A DNA stretch of 64,000 nucleotides from an uncultured Erythrobacter sp. (GCA_947498065.1 CANMIS010000005.1:248001-312000); one strand, 5' to 3'. Positions 27,324-37,084 are shown, numbered from the stretch's first letter. Program-made: numbers and translations. Notes: generated by a model not told the origin, from the letters alone.

Positions 27324-28337
27324 ATGAGCAATCGTCCCGCCCCGATCCATCCTGCCCCGCATGGCTGGATAATCCTCGATAAACCGCGCGGGCTTGGCTC
27401 GACGCAGGCTGTCGGCGCGGTGAAACGCGTGCTGCGCGAGGGGGGCTATGCCAAGACCAAGGTCGGGCACGGGGGCACGCTTGATCCGCTGGCGGAAGGC
27501 GTCCTGCCCATTGCGCTGGGCGAGGCGACCAAGTTGGCCGGGCGGATGCTCGATGCCAGCAAGATCTACGATTTCACGATCCTCTTTGGCGCGGAGACGG
27601 ACACGCTCGATACCGAGGGCGAGGTGATTGAGCGCAGCGATGTCATGCCGACCTTGGATGAGGTTATGGCCGTTCTGCCTGATTTCACTGGGCGGATTGA
27701 GCAGGTGCCGCCGGCCTATTCGGCGCTGAAAGTGGACGGCAAGCGCGCCTATGATCTGGCGCGGGCTGGCGAGCAGGTGGAGCTGAAGAAGCGGGCGGTT
27801 ACGATCAACTCTCTCACGCCGTGTCATACTGAACTTGTTTCAGCATCCATCGCCAGCTCAAACTTTGAAGAGAGTTCTGAGGGATGGACCCTGAACCAAG
27901 TTCAGGGTGACGAGAGCCTAAAGAAAATCACCCTCTCCGCCCATGTTTCCAAAGGCACTTACATCCGCTCGCTTGCCCGCGACATCGCCCATGCGCTGGG
28001 GACTTGCGGCCATGTCACATATCTGAGGCGGACAAAGGCGGGGCCATTTACTGAAACACGGGCGATTTCGCTGGACAAGTTGAACGAAATCGCTAATGGC
28101 GCGCAACTATCTGACCTACTCCTGCCGCTCGAGGCGGGGCTGGACGACATCCCGGCCTTAATCCTCGATCAGACTAGCGCGCAGGCGGTCCGCCAGGGCC
28201 GGGTCCTGTCTGAACTGCCCCAAAGCGATGGGCTCTATTGCGCGATGCTAGACAATGTTCCGGTAGCGCTCGTTGAGTTGATCGAAGGTACGACCAAAAT
28301 CGTGCGGGGCTTTAACCTTCCCGATGTCGCTGAGTAA
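27324..28337 (+). CDS. truB: tRNA pseudouridine(55) synthase with an in-frame repeat insertion
   Basis: TruB makes pseudouridine 55 in tRNA. The catalytic aspartate is in [15 protein letters not shown] near residue 53, with [19 protein letters not shown] near 130-148 and the PUA-adjacent motif [14 protein letters not shown] near 208-221. Between the strand ending VTINSL and ITLSAH, residues about 167-196 (HTELVSAS...LNQVQGDES) are encoded by a palindromic repeat at 27823-27911 that keeps the frame, lengthening the protein to 337 residues. The catalytic core on both sides is intact, so the enzyme is probably active. rpsO follows after 11 bases. Confidence 0.93.
   Translation: MSNRPAPIHPAPHGWIILDKPRGLGSTQAVGAVKRVLREGGYAKTKVGHGGTLDPLAEGVLPIALGEATKLAGRMLDASKIYDFTILFGAETDTLDTEGEVIERSDVMPTLDEVMAVLPDFTGRIEQVPPAYSALKVDGKRAYDLARAGEQVELKKRAVTINSLTPCHTELVSASIASSNFEESSEGWTLNQVQGDESLKKITLSAHVSKGTYIRSLARDIAHALGTCGHVTYLRRTKAGPFTETRAISLDKLNEIANGAQLSDLLLPLEAGLDDIPALILDQTSAQAVRQGRVLSELPQSDGLYCAMLDNVPVALVELIEGTTKIVRGFNLPDVAE
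27823..27911. repeat. Palindromic repeat element inside truB
   Basis: The left arm GTCATACTGAACTTGTTTCAG (in two parts, 27823-27843) is nearly the inverse of the right arm CTGAACCAAGTTCAGGGTGAC (27891-27911). These ends match the dispersed palindromic repeats seen in many sphingomonad and other alphaproteobacterial genomes, whose translation gives peptides such as ELVSAS and LNQVQGD. Here the copy lies inside a coding gene and leaves the frame open, as Rickettsia palindromic elements do. Confidence 0.8.
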
Positions 28338-28348
28338 GAGAGAATATT

Positions 28349-28618
28349 ATGTCGGTAACTGCCGAAGAAAAAGCCAAGATCATCAAGGACAACGCCCAAG
28401 GTAAGGGTGACACCGGAAGTCCAGAGGTACAGGTCGCGATCCTGACCCAGCGTATCCGCAACCTGACCGATCACTTTAAAGGCAACCACAAAGACAACCA
28501 TTCGCGCCGCGGCCTTCTGATGATGGTCAATAAGCGCCGTAACCTGCTCGCCTATCTCAAGAAGAAAGATGTTGAGCGGTACAACGCCCTGATCCAGAAA
28601 CTGGGTCTGCGTAAATAA
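28349..28618 (+). CDS. rpsO: 30S ribosomal protein S15
   Basis: S15 binds 16S rRNA early in 30S assembly. The 89-residue product has the complete family sequence, including [19 protein letters not shown] near residues 21-39, [19 protein letters not shown] near 50-68 and the C-terminal [12 protein letters not shown]. It follows truB closely and is followed by a terminator, then pnp, the common order. Confidence 0.98.
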   Translation: MSVTAEEKAKIIKDNAQGKGDTGSPEVQVAILTQRIRNLTDHFKGNHKDNHSRRGLLMMVNKRRNLLAYLKKKDVERYNALIQKLGLRK

Positions 28619-28630
28619 GAGTTTTGCAGG

Positions 28631-28660
28631 CGGCTCCCACAACGGGGGCCGTTTTGCTTT
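28631..28660 (+). terminator. Terminator after rpsO
   Basis: CGGCTCCC (28631-28638) pairs with GGGGGCCG (28644-28651) around ACAAC, followed by TTTTGCTTT. It lies 12 bases after the rpsO stop. Confidence 0.8.
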
Positions 28661-28662
28661 GG

Positions 28663-28688
28663 GCTGTAGTGCGATGATGCGCTACAGC
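28663..28688 (+). promoter_or_regulatory. Hairpin in the pnp leader
   Basis: GCTGTAGTGC (28663-28672) pairs with GCGCTACAGC (28679-28688), one wobble pair, loop GATGAT. It is in the 170-base rpsO-pnp gap, which also holds GGGGG/CCCCC arms at about 28731-28750. In E. coli an RNase III-cut stem in this place controls pnp; a similar role here is inference. Confidence 0.45.
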
Positions 28689-28830
28689 TGACAAATCGGC
28701 ACTGGCTGCAATTCGGCGGCAGAGCCTTTGGGGGATAGAAAAAGCCCCCGCACCGGACCGGGACGGTATCCCCGGCACATGTAGGCCCCGCCGCGCAATA
28801 AGGCGCCATGCGGGTTCAAAAGGAAAATCA

Positions 28831-31119
28831 ATGTTCGACACGAAAACCGTATCGCTGGAGTGGGGCGGGAAAACCCTCACTCTGGAAACCGGCCGTATTG
28901 CCCGTCAAGCCGACGGCGCTGTTCTGGCCACCTATGGCGAAACCGTGGTGCTGTGCGCAGTCACCGCCGCCAAATCAGTGAAGGAAGGCCAGGATTTCTT
29001 CCCGCTGACCGTTCACTATCAAGAAAAATTCTCAAGCGCCGGCCGGATCCCGGGCGGCTTCTTTAAGCGCGAAGGCCGCGCGACTGAAAAGGAAACGCTG
29101 ACCAGCCGTCTGATCGACCGCCCATGTCGTCCGCTGTTCCCAGAAGGTTTCTACAACGAAATCAACGTTATCTGTCAGGTCCTCTCCTATGATGGCGAGA
29201 CCGAGCCAGATATCCTTGCGATGATCGCAGCTTCTGCTGCTCTGACGATTTCGGGCCTGCCATTTATGGGCCCAATCGGCGCAGCGCGCGTCGGCTTCAA
29301 CAATGAAGGCGAATACGTCCTCAACCCAACCATCAATGATGCGCTGGGCGAAGACGGCAATCTCGACCTCGTGGTCGCTGCGACGCAAGACGCGGTGATG
29401 ATGGTCGAATCCGAAGCGAAAGAACTGACCGAAGAGCAAATGCTCGGCGCGGTCATGTTCGCACACGAGGAAAGCCGCAAGGTTATCGGCGCGATCATCG
29501 ATCTGGCTGAACAGGCTGCGAAGGATCCTTGGGAACTCGCTCCGGTTGAAGACAAATCGGCCGCACTTGAGCAGCTGCGCGGCGCCATCGGCGACGACAT
29601 GGCAGCGGCTTACAAGCTGACCGAGAAGAGCGCCCGTCAGGACGCCGTCAACGCAGCCCGTGCAAAAGCGCGCGAGCACTTTGCCGATCTCGAAGAGAGT
29701 GATCCAGCCCAATACATGGGCATTCTTAAGCTCGTGAAGAAGCTGGAAAGCGACATTGTTCGCAAAGCTATCCTCAAGGATGGTCAGCGCATTGATGGCC
29801 GTAAAACCGACGAAGTTCGCCCGATTGAGGCGATGGTTGGTTTGCTGCCACGTACCCACGGTTCGGCGCTGTTCACCCGCGGTGAAACGCAGGCGATCTG
29901 CACCACCACGCTTGGCACCAAAGACGCTGAGCAAATGATCGATGGGCTGGAAGGCCTCTCATACAGCAACTTCATGCTGCACTATAACTTCCCGCCCTAT
30001 TCGGTCGGCGAAGTGGGCCGCTTCGGCTTTACCAGCCGCCGCGAAACCGGCCACGGCAAGCTCGCATTCCGCGCGCTGCACCCGGTTCTGCCAAGTGTTG
30101 AGGACTTCCCTTACACAATCCGCGTTCTGTCAGACATCACCGAATCCAACGGCTCGTCTTCGATGGCGACCGTTTGTGGCGGCTCGCTCTCAATGATGGA
30201 CGCAGGCGTTCCCTTGAAGCGTCCGGTTTCCGGCATTGCGATGGGTCTGATCCTCGAAGGCGACGACTTCACCGTCTTGTCCGACATTCTGGGTGATGAA
30301 GATCACTTGGGCGACATGGACTTTAAGGTGGCCGGCTCAGAAGAAGGCATCACCAGCCTTCAGATGGACATCAAGGTTGCCGGCATCACGCAGGAAATCA
30401 TGACCCAGGCGCTGGAGCAGGCGAAAGCTGGCCGTGCGCACATCCTGGGCAAGATGACTGAAGCGCTTGGCGCGTCACGCGGCGAAGTTTCCAAGCACGC
30501 ACCGCGCATCGAAACCATGCAGATCGACAAGTCGAAGATCCGCGACATCATCGGTACGGGCGGCAAGGTCATTCGTGAGATCGTCGCTGAAACCGGCGCG
30601 AAGGTCGACATTGACGATGAAGGCACGATCAAGATCAGCTCTTCAAACGCTGATGAGATCGCAGCTGCGAAAGCATGGATCGAAGGCATCGTTGAAGAAG
30701 CCGAAGTCGGCAAGATCTACAACGGCAAGGTCGTCAACATCGTTGATTTCGGCGCATTCGTGAACTTCATGGGCGGCAAGGACGGTCTCGTCCACGTGTC
30801 GGAAATGAAGAACGAGCGGGTTGAGAAAGTCACCGACGTTGTTTCCGAAGGCCAAGAAGTGAAGGTCAAGGTTCTCGAGATCGATCAGCGCGGCAAAGTC
30901 CGTCTGTCGATGCGCGTTGTTGACCAGGAAACCGGCGAAGAGCTGGAAGACACCCGCCCACCACGCGAAAACAAGCCGCGCGGTGATCGCGGTGGTCGCG
31001 GCGGCGGTGATCGTCGTCCACGCGGCGGCGGCGGTGGTCGCGGCCCACGCGGCGGCGGCGGCGACAAAGGCGGGGACAGCGATGGCCCAGCCGCAATGCC
31101 AGACTTCCTGAAAGATTAA
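28831..31119 (+). CDS. pnp: Polyribonucleotide nucleotidyltransferase (PNPase)
   Basis: PNPase degrades RNA from the 3' end by phosphorolysis. The 762 residues contain two RNase PH domains (about 10-230 and 310-540, with [20 protein letters not shown] near 76-95), an all-helical linker, a KH domain ([20 protein letters not shown] near 572-591) and an S1 domain ([18 protein letters not shown] near 629-646). The tail (about 715-750) is rich in Gly and Arg, an RGG-like extension. A strong terminator follows. Confidence 0.98.
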   Translation: MFDTKTVSLEWGGKTLTLETGRIARQADGAVLATYGETVVLCAVTAAKSVKEGQDFFPLTVHYQEKFSSAGRIPGGFFKREGRATEKETLTSRLIDRPCRPLFPEGFYNEINVICQVLSYDGETEPDILAMIAASAALTISGLPFMGPIGAARVGFNNEGEYVLNPTINDALGEDGNLDLVVAATQDAVMMVESEAKELTEEQMLGAVMFAHEESRKVIGAIIDLAEQAAKDPWELAPVEDKSAALEQLRGAIGDDMAAAYKLTEKSARQDAVNAARAKAREHFADLEESDPAQYMGILKLVKKLESDIVRKAILKDGQRIDGRKTDEVRPIEAMVGLLPRTHGSALFTRGETQAICTTTLGTKDAEQMIDGLEGLSYSNFMLHYNFPPYSVGEVGRFGFTSRRETGHGKLAFRALHPVLPSVEDFPYTIRVLSDITESNGSSSMATVCGGSLSMMDAGVPLKRPVSGIAMGLILEGDDFTVLSDILGDEDHLGDMDFKVAGSEEGITSLQMDIKVAGITQEIMTQALEQAKAGRAHILGKMTEALGASRGEVSKHAPRIETMQIDKSKIRDIIGTGGKVIREIVAETGAKVDIDDEGTIKISSSNADEIAAAKAWIEGIVEEAEVGKIYNGKVVNIVDFGAFVNFMGGKDGLVHVSEMKNERVEKVTDVVSEGQEVKVKVLEIDQRGKVRLSMRVVDQETGEELEDTRPPRENKPRGDRGGRGGGDRRPRGGGGGRGPRGGGGDKGGDSDGPAAMPDFLKD

Positions 31120-31142
31120 GTCTTTCAATTAGAAAATTAAAA

Positions 31143-31178
31143 GGGCCGCTTGGAGTTGATCCAGGCGGCCCTTTTTTG
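31143..31178 (+). terminator. Rho-independent terminator after pnp
   Basis: GGGCCGCTTGG (31143-31153) pairs fully, with one wobble, with CCAGGCGGCCC (31161-31171), followed by TTTTTTG. It starts 24 bases after the pnp stop. Confidence 0.95.
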
Positions 31179-31179
31179 T

Positions 31180-31343
31180 TTTGCGCAAGCGCATCCGCGC
31201 TCGCGATTTCCTCGCTCACGCGACCTAAAGGTCGCATCGCTGCGGGCGGCCAGTCGGCCTTGCGGCTCGCTTGTCGCGAGCCGTGCTCAGCTAACAAGCC
31301 AGGCGCTATGGCTTGCTCCGCCAAGCTTCGCTAAAGCGCCACC
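31180..31343. repeat. GC-rich stretch with stacked inverted repeats
   Basis: Between the pnp terminator and the next gene lie several short perfect stems: GCGACCT/AGGTCGC (31220-31235) and CGGCTCGC/GCGAGCCG (31263-31283), plus looser GCGC-rich arms. No open frame is convincing. The look is of a dispersed intergenic repeat, but only one copy is in this window. Confidence 0.4.
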
Positions 31344-32021
31344 ATGCTAAAACGTGAACTGATCGACACCGTTGAAATCCCCGATGGGGAAGTGCTTGAG
31401 CTCTACAGCCACGGGCGCGATTTCATGATCGTGCTGGGCTATAATGAGCTGATGAGCACGCGCATGCGCTTCTCTGAGGAGCAGCTGGCTGAGCTCACTT
31501 TTGACCGGCTGGAGAAGGAAAATCCGCGAATCCTGATCGGTGGATATGGCATGGGCTTCACCTACCGCGCGGCGCTCGCGCGGATGGGGGAGAAGGGCGA
31601 GGCGGTGGTTGCCGAAATCTCCGATAAGATCATCGAATGGGCTAAAGGTCCGATGGTAGAGCTGACCGGCGATGCGCTGGATGATCCGCGCCTGGACCTC
31701 AAGATTTGCGATGTCGCCGCGCTGATCGATGACGCGAACGATGGCACGTGCGAGAAGTTCGATGCGATCCTGCTCGATGTCGACAATGGCCCAGACGGCA
31801 TGGTGCGTGCCGATAACAACCGCATCTATTCGCGCACGGGGCTGGCCAAAGCGCGCGATGCTCTAACCCCGGACGGCGTCCTGGCGGTATGGTCCGCCGC
31901 GCCCGACCACGGCTTTAGACGCCGGCTGCAAGATGCCCGGCTCAAAGTAGAAGAACGCCGCGTGCGCTCGCGCCCCAACAACAAAGGCGCGCATCACGTG
32001 ATTTGGTTTGCGAAGCGGTGA
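31344..32021 (+). CDS. Spermidine synthase-like SAM-dependent methyltransferase-fold protein
   Basis: This 225-residue protein has a small N-terminal beta domain and then a Rossmann fold: ILIGGYGMGFTYRAAL near residues 54-69 (glycine-rich loop), VVAEISDKIIEWA near 81-93 and FDAILLDVDNGPDGM near 131-145. It resembles spermidine/spermine synthase family members lacking the full active-site set, so its true substrate is unknown. A terminator follows. Confidence 0.75.
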   Translation: MLKRELIDTVEIPDGEVLELYSHGRDFMIVLGYNELMSTRMRFSEEQLAELTFDRLEKENPRILIGGYGMGFTYRAALARMGEKGEAVVAEISDKIIEWAKGPMVELTGDALDDPRLDLKICDVAALIDDANDGTCEKFDAILLDVDNGPDGMVRADNNRIYSRTGLAKARDALTPDGVLAVWSAAPDHGFRRRLQDARLKVEERRVRSRPNNKGAHHVIWFAKR

Positions 32022-32033
32022 ACCAAACAAAAA

Positions 32034-32066
32034 GGGCCGCCTGGATCGCTCCAGACGGCCCCTTTC
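32034..32066 (+). terminator. Terminator after the spermidine synthase-like gene
   Basis: GGGCCGCCTGGA and TCCAGACGGCCC pair around TCGC with one mismatch, followed by CTTTCG. It is close in sequence to the pnp terminator and may also serve the convergent gene at 32082. Confidence 0.85.
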
Positions 32067-32081
32067 GCGTGACGATTGGCG

Positions 32082-33767
32082 TTAGCCAAAGAGCTCGTCG
32101 AGAGCTCTCATCTCATTGCTGCATTTCTTGCGGCAAATTTCGAAGTACTCTTTGACGGCTGCCTGAACCGGCTCGGCAAACAGCTTTTCCGGCTCTGGCA
32201 AGGCCTCAACCTTGAGCTTGCCGATTTCCGTGCCGCCATGCTTGATCTTCATCGCTGGCTCAATCGTGGCCTGAGCCATGTGTCCCAGCACCAAAGTCTC
32301 AAGCATTTCGCCATCAAGTTCGAGCTCCGGCATCTTTTCAAAGAATTGCGGGAGCAGTTCTTCTTTGAGAAGTTTGAAGTCTCTCAGAACCAAGAGGACG
32401 TATTGCGTCACCCAGCACGGTCCATAGAACAGCCGCAGGTGATCGCGCAGGGCTAGGCCCAATTCGCGCACCGGTGCCTTCAGGTAATATTCCTGGAAAC
32501 CGACATATTCAAAGTGGCTGGTGACAACCGAGAGATGCATGCAGCGGGTCGTGTAGCCCGGCGGGCATAGCCACACAGCGAGGTTCTGGAAGTAGCGTTT
32601 GACCTTCTTCCAATCGTTGTTGTCTGCGATCGCGATGTTGTCGATGTTCACATCCATCCAGTGATGCCAAGTGCTATCCGTGGCAACGCGCCCGACGCCG
32701 GCCTTATGCCCATCATAGACGGCAATCATCGGATTGCGGCTGCGTGCGGGCTGCGGGCCTTTTTGGAAGTTGTAGGGCGGATCGCCGAGGTTGCTGCCAA
32801 AAGCGATCACCTTCGGAGCAGGCTTTGGCCCGCCATTGATCGCATCTGGGTATTCCGGATCACTGTTGAATTTCTTCGTTGCGTTGAGATCCGGGTCCTC
32901 CACGCATAGGCCTTCATGTGCGTGATCGGGCATCACGTCGATCGGCCCCAGCGTCGGATGGCACAGCACTGGGTGAGGGCGGCGTTTCCATTTGAACAGC
33001 GTTAGCCGCACCGAATTTTCAGGCACCCATTGTACTGGTTGGATCGTCAGATCGCCTTGCTCTGGCGTGTTGCGCAGCGCTGCTGGCCCGCCGGGCGCGC
33101 CCGGTTCAAACGCCGCGGATGGCGGACGCAAGGTGTCGATCCTGTTGTGCGCCAGAGGATCATTGGTCTTGCCCTGCGGCGGGACCCCGTCAGCATTGGT
33201 CCAGCGCCGCATTGTTCCAAGGCGCGGGATTTTGTGACACATCGAGGCACCAATATAGTGGTGATCGCCGGTGCCAAACAGGCCGCCCTTCTTCTCACTC
33301 ATCCATTCGTCGAGCTTCTCAAGCTCTGGATCGGTCGTCGGGAAGTTACCAGGCGCATCGACCGCTGCATCGCTCAACGAGCCGCTGTTGTCGGGCTCAA
33401 AGCCAAAGCACCAGATCTGCTCATACTTGTCGATCACATGATCGCCGCCATCGGTCATATTGAAGCGGAAATTGGTGTATTTCGGCTGTGTTGGCGAAGG
33501 CGAGGGATTGATCGCTGGTGATCCAAGGCCGCGCTGGGCGATGTCGACACGAAACCGCATGCAACCGATTTTGGTGTCACGCAGCAATTCGATCACGCGC
33601 GAAATTCCAAATCCGTTGCCGACCGGTTGAACGGCAATGCTGGGGTCAACGACAATTAGAATGTCGACAAAGGTCAGCTTTGGCCAGCGCACCACAAGAT
33701 CGCGGATTGCGGGATCAAAGTAAGGATGGGCAATCAGTTCGGGATCAATTTTTCTTATTTCAGGCAT
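32082..33767 (-). CDS. Large hypothetical protein, possible ThuA/amidotransferase-like fold
   Basis: This 561-residue protein has no signal peptide or membrane helix. The ATG at 33767 has a GGAG site eight bases upstream, preferred to the GTG nine bases further out. A segment LDEWMSEKKGGLFGTGDHHY near residues 150-169 and MCHKIPRLGTMRRW just after resemble the glycine-turn region of ThuA/glutamine-amidotransferase-like proteins; DSTWHHWMDVNI near 372-383 is a second His-rich conserved-looking motif. The C-terminal third is helical. Catalytic function is unknown. The upstream DNA is AT-rich, unlike its surroundings, and the gene has no operon partner. Confidence 0.7.
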   Translation of the reverse strand: MPEIRKIDPELIAHPYFDPAIRDLVVRWPKLTFVDILIVVDPSIAVQPVGNGFGISRVIELLRDTKIGCMRFRVDIAQRGLGSPAINPSPSPTQPKYTNFRFNMTDGGDHVIDKYEQIWCFGFEPDNSGSLSDAAVDAPGNFPTTDPELEKLDEWMSEKKGGLFGTGDHHYIGASMCHKIPRLGTMRRWTNADGVPPQGKTNDPLAHNRIDTLRPPSAAFEPGAPGGPAALRNTPEQGDLTIQPVQWVPENSVRLTLFKWKRRPHPVLCHPTLGPIDVMPDHAHEGLCVEDPDLNATKKFNSDPEYPDAINGGPKPAPKVIAFGSNLGDPPYNFQKGPQPARSRNPMIAVYDGHKAGVGRVATDSTWHHWMDVNIDNIAIADNNDWKKVKRYFQNLAVWLCPPGYTTRCMHLSVVTSHFEYVGFQEYYLKAPVRELGLALRDHLRLFYGPCWVTQYVLLVLRDFKLLKEELLPQFFEKMPELELDGEMLETLVLGHMAQATIEPAMKIKHGGTEIGKLKVEALPEPEKLFAEPVQAAVKEYFEICRKKCSNEMRALDELFG

Positions 33768-33771
33768 TATT

Positions 33772-33791
33772 CGCACTCCATTTAAAGTGCG
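33772..33791. repeat. Inverted repeat over the start region of the 561-residue protein gene
   Basis: CGCACT (33772-33777) and AGTGCG (33786-33791) are exact inverted copies separated by CCATTTAA. On the minus strand they flank the GGAG ribosome site, so a hairpin could hide it or a protein could bind there. Confidence 0.35.
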
Positions 33792-33970
33792 CGCAGGATT
33801 ACGCGCACGGGAAAGCGAACCCGCGTCTATTATTTAAAATTGTTATTGGACTCGTTTCTTACCTTTCGAATCGAGTTCACAATACAATCAAAATTTCCAT
33901 TTAATTGTAGAAGTACGACAATATTTATAGTTAGGTTTTTCAGCTAACTTACAGACCTTTGGGCCTTGCC

Positions 33971-34912
33971 TCAAAAGTCATAAATCAGCGTGATCCGGCT
34001 CAGCGTGTCGGTTTGCACCGCGCCCAGTGGAGGGTTGGTGTCGTGCTCGACGGCGTACGAAATGCGCGCTGACAGATTGTCGCTGAGCGATGCCTGCAGG
34101 CCGGTGGTGCTGGTGTAGGTGCTGTTTCCGGATTGGATAAAGGCGCTCGCGTCTTGGGTCAGCTTAAGGGATTCTGCGATCTCCCAATCGAAATCGAGCG
34201 CGGCGAGCCCGGCGATATTGCGCGAGACCTCGCCTGTGGTGCTGCGCGTGACGCGGTAGGCGGGGCCGGCCTGCACGGTCAGCGTCGGGTTTTCGGTCAG
34301 CACGCGGTAGCCCAGGCCGCCTGAGGCGGAGACGCGCGCGGAGAAGCCCTGGAACCGGTCGCGCTCCCATTGGCCAAGGCCGTAAGCGAACAGGCGGTCG
34401 CTGATGTCCACGTCAGCCTGATAGGCGGCGAGGAATTGTTCGCGCGTGGTCACGCCATTGCTGCGCTGGAAATCGGCGAGGAATTTGAAATTCTGCTGCC
34501 AGCCGAGTTCCTGGCGGCCCAGTTCAATCCCGGCGGTGACCCCGGTGTTGGAGGAATTGCCAGTGGAGCGGAACGCGCCAAATTCGCCTTTGCCAGACCA
34601 GTTTTGAAAGATGCCGGCGTTGCGGATTGCTTCTTTCTCGGCCTTCTCTTCAGCCAGCTGCTCAGCGGCGGTCTTGACGGCGATACGCGCTTTGAACTTT
34701 GTCATGATTGCGTTCAGTTCCTCGGCATTGCCGGGGAAGGTCTCATCCGCCAGATCGATCAGGACCTGCATCGCCTCGACGTCGTCGCTTTCCTCAGCCT
34801 TTTCGATCAACGCGCGCACGGATGCGGGAATTTCTGCTTGAGCGGCGCTGGGCAGAGCCAGTGCTGTGCCAGCGAGGAGAAGGGCGGCGGTGAGTTTGGA
34901 AAAGGTCATCAT
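33971..34912 (-). CDS. DUF481 outer-membrane beta-barrel protein
   Basis: This 313-residue protein has a signal peptide (about 1-26, ending PSAAQA), a helical charged segment (about 45-95) and a C-terminal barrel starting WSGKGEFGAFRSTGNSSNTG near residue 104 and ending in ITLIYDF. This is the DUF481/YdiY pattern (salt-induced outer membrane protein). The channel or partner is unknown. It is transcribed alone. Confidence 0.85.
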   Translation of the reverse strand: MMTFSKLTAALLLAGTALALPSAAQAEIPASVRALIEKAEESDDVEAMQVLIDLADETFPGNAEELNAIMTKFKARIAVKTAAEQLAEEKAEKEAIRNAGIFQNWSGKGEFGAFRSTGNSSNTGVTAGIELGRQELGWQQNFKFLADFQRSNGVTTREQFLAAYQADVDISDRLFAYGLGQWERDRFQGFSARVSASGGLGYRVLTENPTLTVQAGPAYRVTRSTTGEVSRNIAGLAALDFDWEIAESLKLTQDASAFIQSGNSTYTSTTGLQASLSDNLSARISYAVEHDTNPPLGAVQTDTLSRITLIYDF

Positions 34913-35038
34913 CAGGGCTCCAGGCGCAATTGCGTGTTTTATCGCTCGTCGCTTACCAATTTAGCGGCGGCTAGAGGCGTAAACACTCGTAAAATCATGA
35001 AGCTGCGGCGAGCCGTCACTGGTTGCCGGTGGCTGACA

Positions 35039-35566
35039 TCATGACGGCATTTTGATCCGCACAGCGCCGGTAAAGTCGCGCTTGCCAACCTCAACCCCAA
35101 GCATCCGCAAAATGTCATAGGCGGTGGCGGCGTGGAAATAGAAATTGGGCTGGGCAAAGCTGAGCAGGAAATTCTCCGCGGTAAAATCCATCTTCATGTC
35201 TTTGAATTCAAATCGCATGTTTTGGCCGACCCAGCTTTCCATTTGCTCTTCAGTGAGAGCGTTAAGCGCAGCTTCTGCACCGTCGAGCTTTGCGTGCAGA
35301 TCGGCAAAGGTTCCCGGCGGCGGGTTCAGATCCGGGCTGTAAACGCCAGCCTGAACGGCGGCGAGCGAGCCAGCGGTATGCTCGGCAATGCATTTTACCT
35401 GATAGGTGAAGGGCAGCATATCCTCGATGATCCGCGCGCCCAGAACTTCGCTGTGGTCCTTGCCGTGCGCTTCGCACCATGCCTCGCCCTTTTTGAGCAG
35501 ATGGCGGCCAGTGCCGATCATTTGGAGGCCGCTGGGGACGAAGGCGGCGTGAAGCGAAATGGGCAT
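35039..35566 (-). CDS. DUF1993 family protein
   Basis: The start at 35566 (MPISLHAAFVPSGLQMI) gives 175 residues with the DUF1993 features: LKKGEAWCEAHG near 24-35, MLPFTYQVKCIAEHT near 50-64 and NFYFHAATAYDILRMLGVEVG near 140-160. The fold is a DinB/YfiT-like helical bundle; function is not established. A longer frame from 35692 has no supporting homology. Confidence 0.85.
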   Translation of the reverse strand: MPISLHAAFVPSGLQMIGTGRHLLKKGEAWCEAHGKDHSEVLGARIIEDMLPFTYQVKCIAEHTAGSLAAVQAGVYSPDLNPPPGTFADLHAKLDGAEAALNALTEEQMESWVGQNMRFEFKDMKMDFTAENFLLSFAQPNFYFHAATAYDILRMLGVEVGKRDFTGAVRIKMPS

Positions 35567-35997
35567 GGAATTCTCCGTGTGTGGATTTGACCTGATGTGT
35601 TGCGCAGGCCGTGTTGCCGGGCGGGCGGTGAGAACACAAGGCGCGAGGGCAGGCCTATGGACAGGCGCGTTTGGGGGAGGGGCGCAAAACACTTTCCTAC
35701 TGTTGGTTCGCGCGCGCAGGGTGGCGGGATGGTCTTTTGGCGAATCCTAATGCGTGTTGCGCAGCTTTGTTGGTGCTTGTTTGAGCATTGGAGCGCGCGG
35801 ACAGTTTTGCACGCTCGGCCGCGCCTTTGTTGGAGCCGTTCTACGCAGGCCCGTGTGATCGCTTTTTCCGATCAATCAGGGTGCTTTCAATCGATTGGTT
35901 TTTGGGCCTTGTACTGTGTTCCAGCTGTTCCAAGCGTGCCTCACACACGACGAGGCGAGTGCTGCGAGACCCTTGAAACGGTGCCGATGGCAGAGGC
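35567..35997. other. 431-base gap with no supported gene
   Basis: Short open frames on both strands here lack ribosome sites and family features. The left end should hold the promoter of the DUF1993 gene. I see no tRNA, repeat or terminator. Confidence 0.5.
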
Positions 35998-36267
35998 TTA
36001 GGGCTTGCGTTTGGAAGTGCCAACGTCGGACAGGATGCTCAGCATACCCTCGCGCGATCGGAAGCACGCTGCGGCCAAGAGCGCGAGCACCGAGGCACCG
36101 GCCAATGCTGGCCAATATCCGGAAAGTGAGAAGTCGTCAGAGCTGAGTGCGCTGAGCAACAGCGCGGCGGACCCAGCGCCCAGAACAGTGCCCCAAAACC
36201 GGCTCCATAGGCTACCAACCCGCTGGTCCAGCCGGTCAAAGCCGTTTGGCTTGTCATCCTCGCTCAA
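35998..36267 (-). CDS. Small two-helix membrane protein
   Basis: I place the start at a TTG (36267) because GGGAGA lies six bases upstream; the product is then 89 residues. It has two hydrophobic helices (FWGTVLGAGSAALLLSALS near 21-39 and YWPALAGASVLALLAAACF near 48-66) and a basic C terminus (SKRKP). No family is recognised. It is unlinked to its neighbours. Confidence 0.55.
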   Translation of the reverse strand: MSEDDKPNGFDRLDQRVGSLWSRFWGTVLGAGSAALLLSALSSDDFSLSGYWPALAGASVLALLAAACFRSREGMLSILSDVGTSKRKP

Positions 36268-36382
36268 AACACATCTCCCGCTACAAGCCAAGCCTATAGC
36301 GGGAGAGAGTTACCAAGCGTTGAGCAAACCGGGCGTGCCGGATTTGGCGGCAGGTCTGCTCGTGATGTCAGTGATGCGCGTC

Positions 36383-37084
36383 TTAGCGGACCCGTGGGCC
36401 GCCAAATGGCAACGGCGGTGGGGGTCGGCGGGCACCGCGCGGCAACTGTGCCTGATAGGCTCGGCCGCAATGCTCGACGCAATACGGAAAGCCCGGGTTC
36501 ACGGCCTCGCCGCAGAAGTGGAAGTCCGCCTCGCCAGGGTGACCCATGGGCCAGCGGCAGACCTTCTCAGACAGGTCGAGCAAGCTCGTCTTGTCCGCGA
36601 TCTCTGGGCTTGGCTTGGCAGGCACCAGACGGCGCGGCGGGGCAGGCGGGATCGGCGGTTGCTGATCACCTGGACCTTGCCTCAGGAAGCCGCCAGGGCC
36701 GACCGAGACGATCTTGGGCAGATCAGGGCGCGGATCGGGCAGGGGCTGCGACGGGATGCCGCTTGCCGCAGGGCCGCTTGGCGCAGCAGCAGGCGCGCCG
36801 CCAGCGCTCGGCTTGGCTGCAGGCTTCGCTGCTGCCGCCGGAGCCTTAGCGGCGGTCTTGGGCGGCGCTCTCTTGGCGGCTGGTTTGGCCGCAGCCTTCT
36901 TGGCCGCCTTCTTCTTCTCATTGGCCTTCACAGGGGAAGGGCGGGACTTCAGGCCCAGCCGGTGCGCCTTGCCGATCACTGCATTGCGGCTAACACCGCC
37001 CAGTTCCTCAGCAATCTGGCTGGCGGTCGAGCCGCCTTCCCACATCTTCTTGAGCGTACCAATTCGCTCATCGGTCCAAGCCAT
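36383..37084 (-). CDS. gcrA: GcrA cell-cycle regulator
   Basis: GcrA is an alphaproteobacterial sigma-70 cofactor that activates promoters carrying methylated GANTC sites. The 233-residue product has the N-terminal DNA-binding domain (AWTDERIGTLKKMWEGGSTA, then GGVSRNAVIGKAHRLGL near residues 29-45), a long Lys/Ala/Pro linker (50-130) and the C-terminal sigma-binding domain (VCRWPMGHPGEADFHFCGE near 181-199). The length is usual for sphingomonads. It diverges from an ABC permease gene. Confidence 0.95.
   Translation of the reverse strand: MAWTDERIGTLKKMWEGGSTASQIAEELGGVSRNAVIGKAHRLGLKSRPSPVKANEKKKAAKKAAAKPAAKRAPPKTAAKAPAAAAKPAAKPSAGGAPAAAPSGPAASGIPSQPLPDPRPDLPKIVSVGPGGFLRQGPGDQQPPIPPAPPRRLVPAKPSPEIADKTSLLDLSEKVCRWPMGHPGEADFHFCGEAVNPGFPYCVEHCGRAYQAQLPRGARRPPPPLPFGGPRVR

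Noticed and set aside
35567..35997. Several short frames on both strands
   Set aside because: None has a ribosome site or recognisable product.
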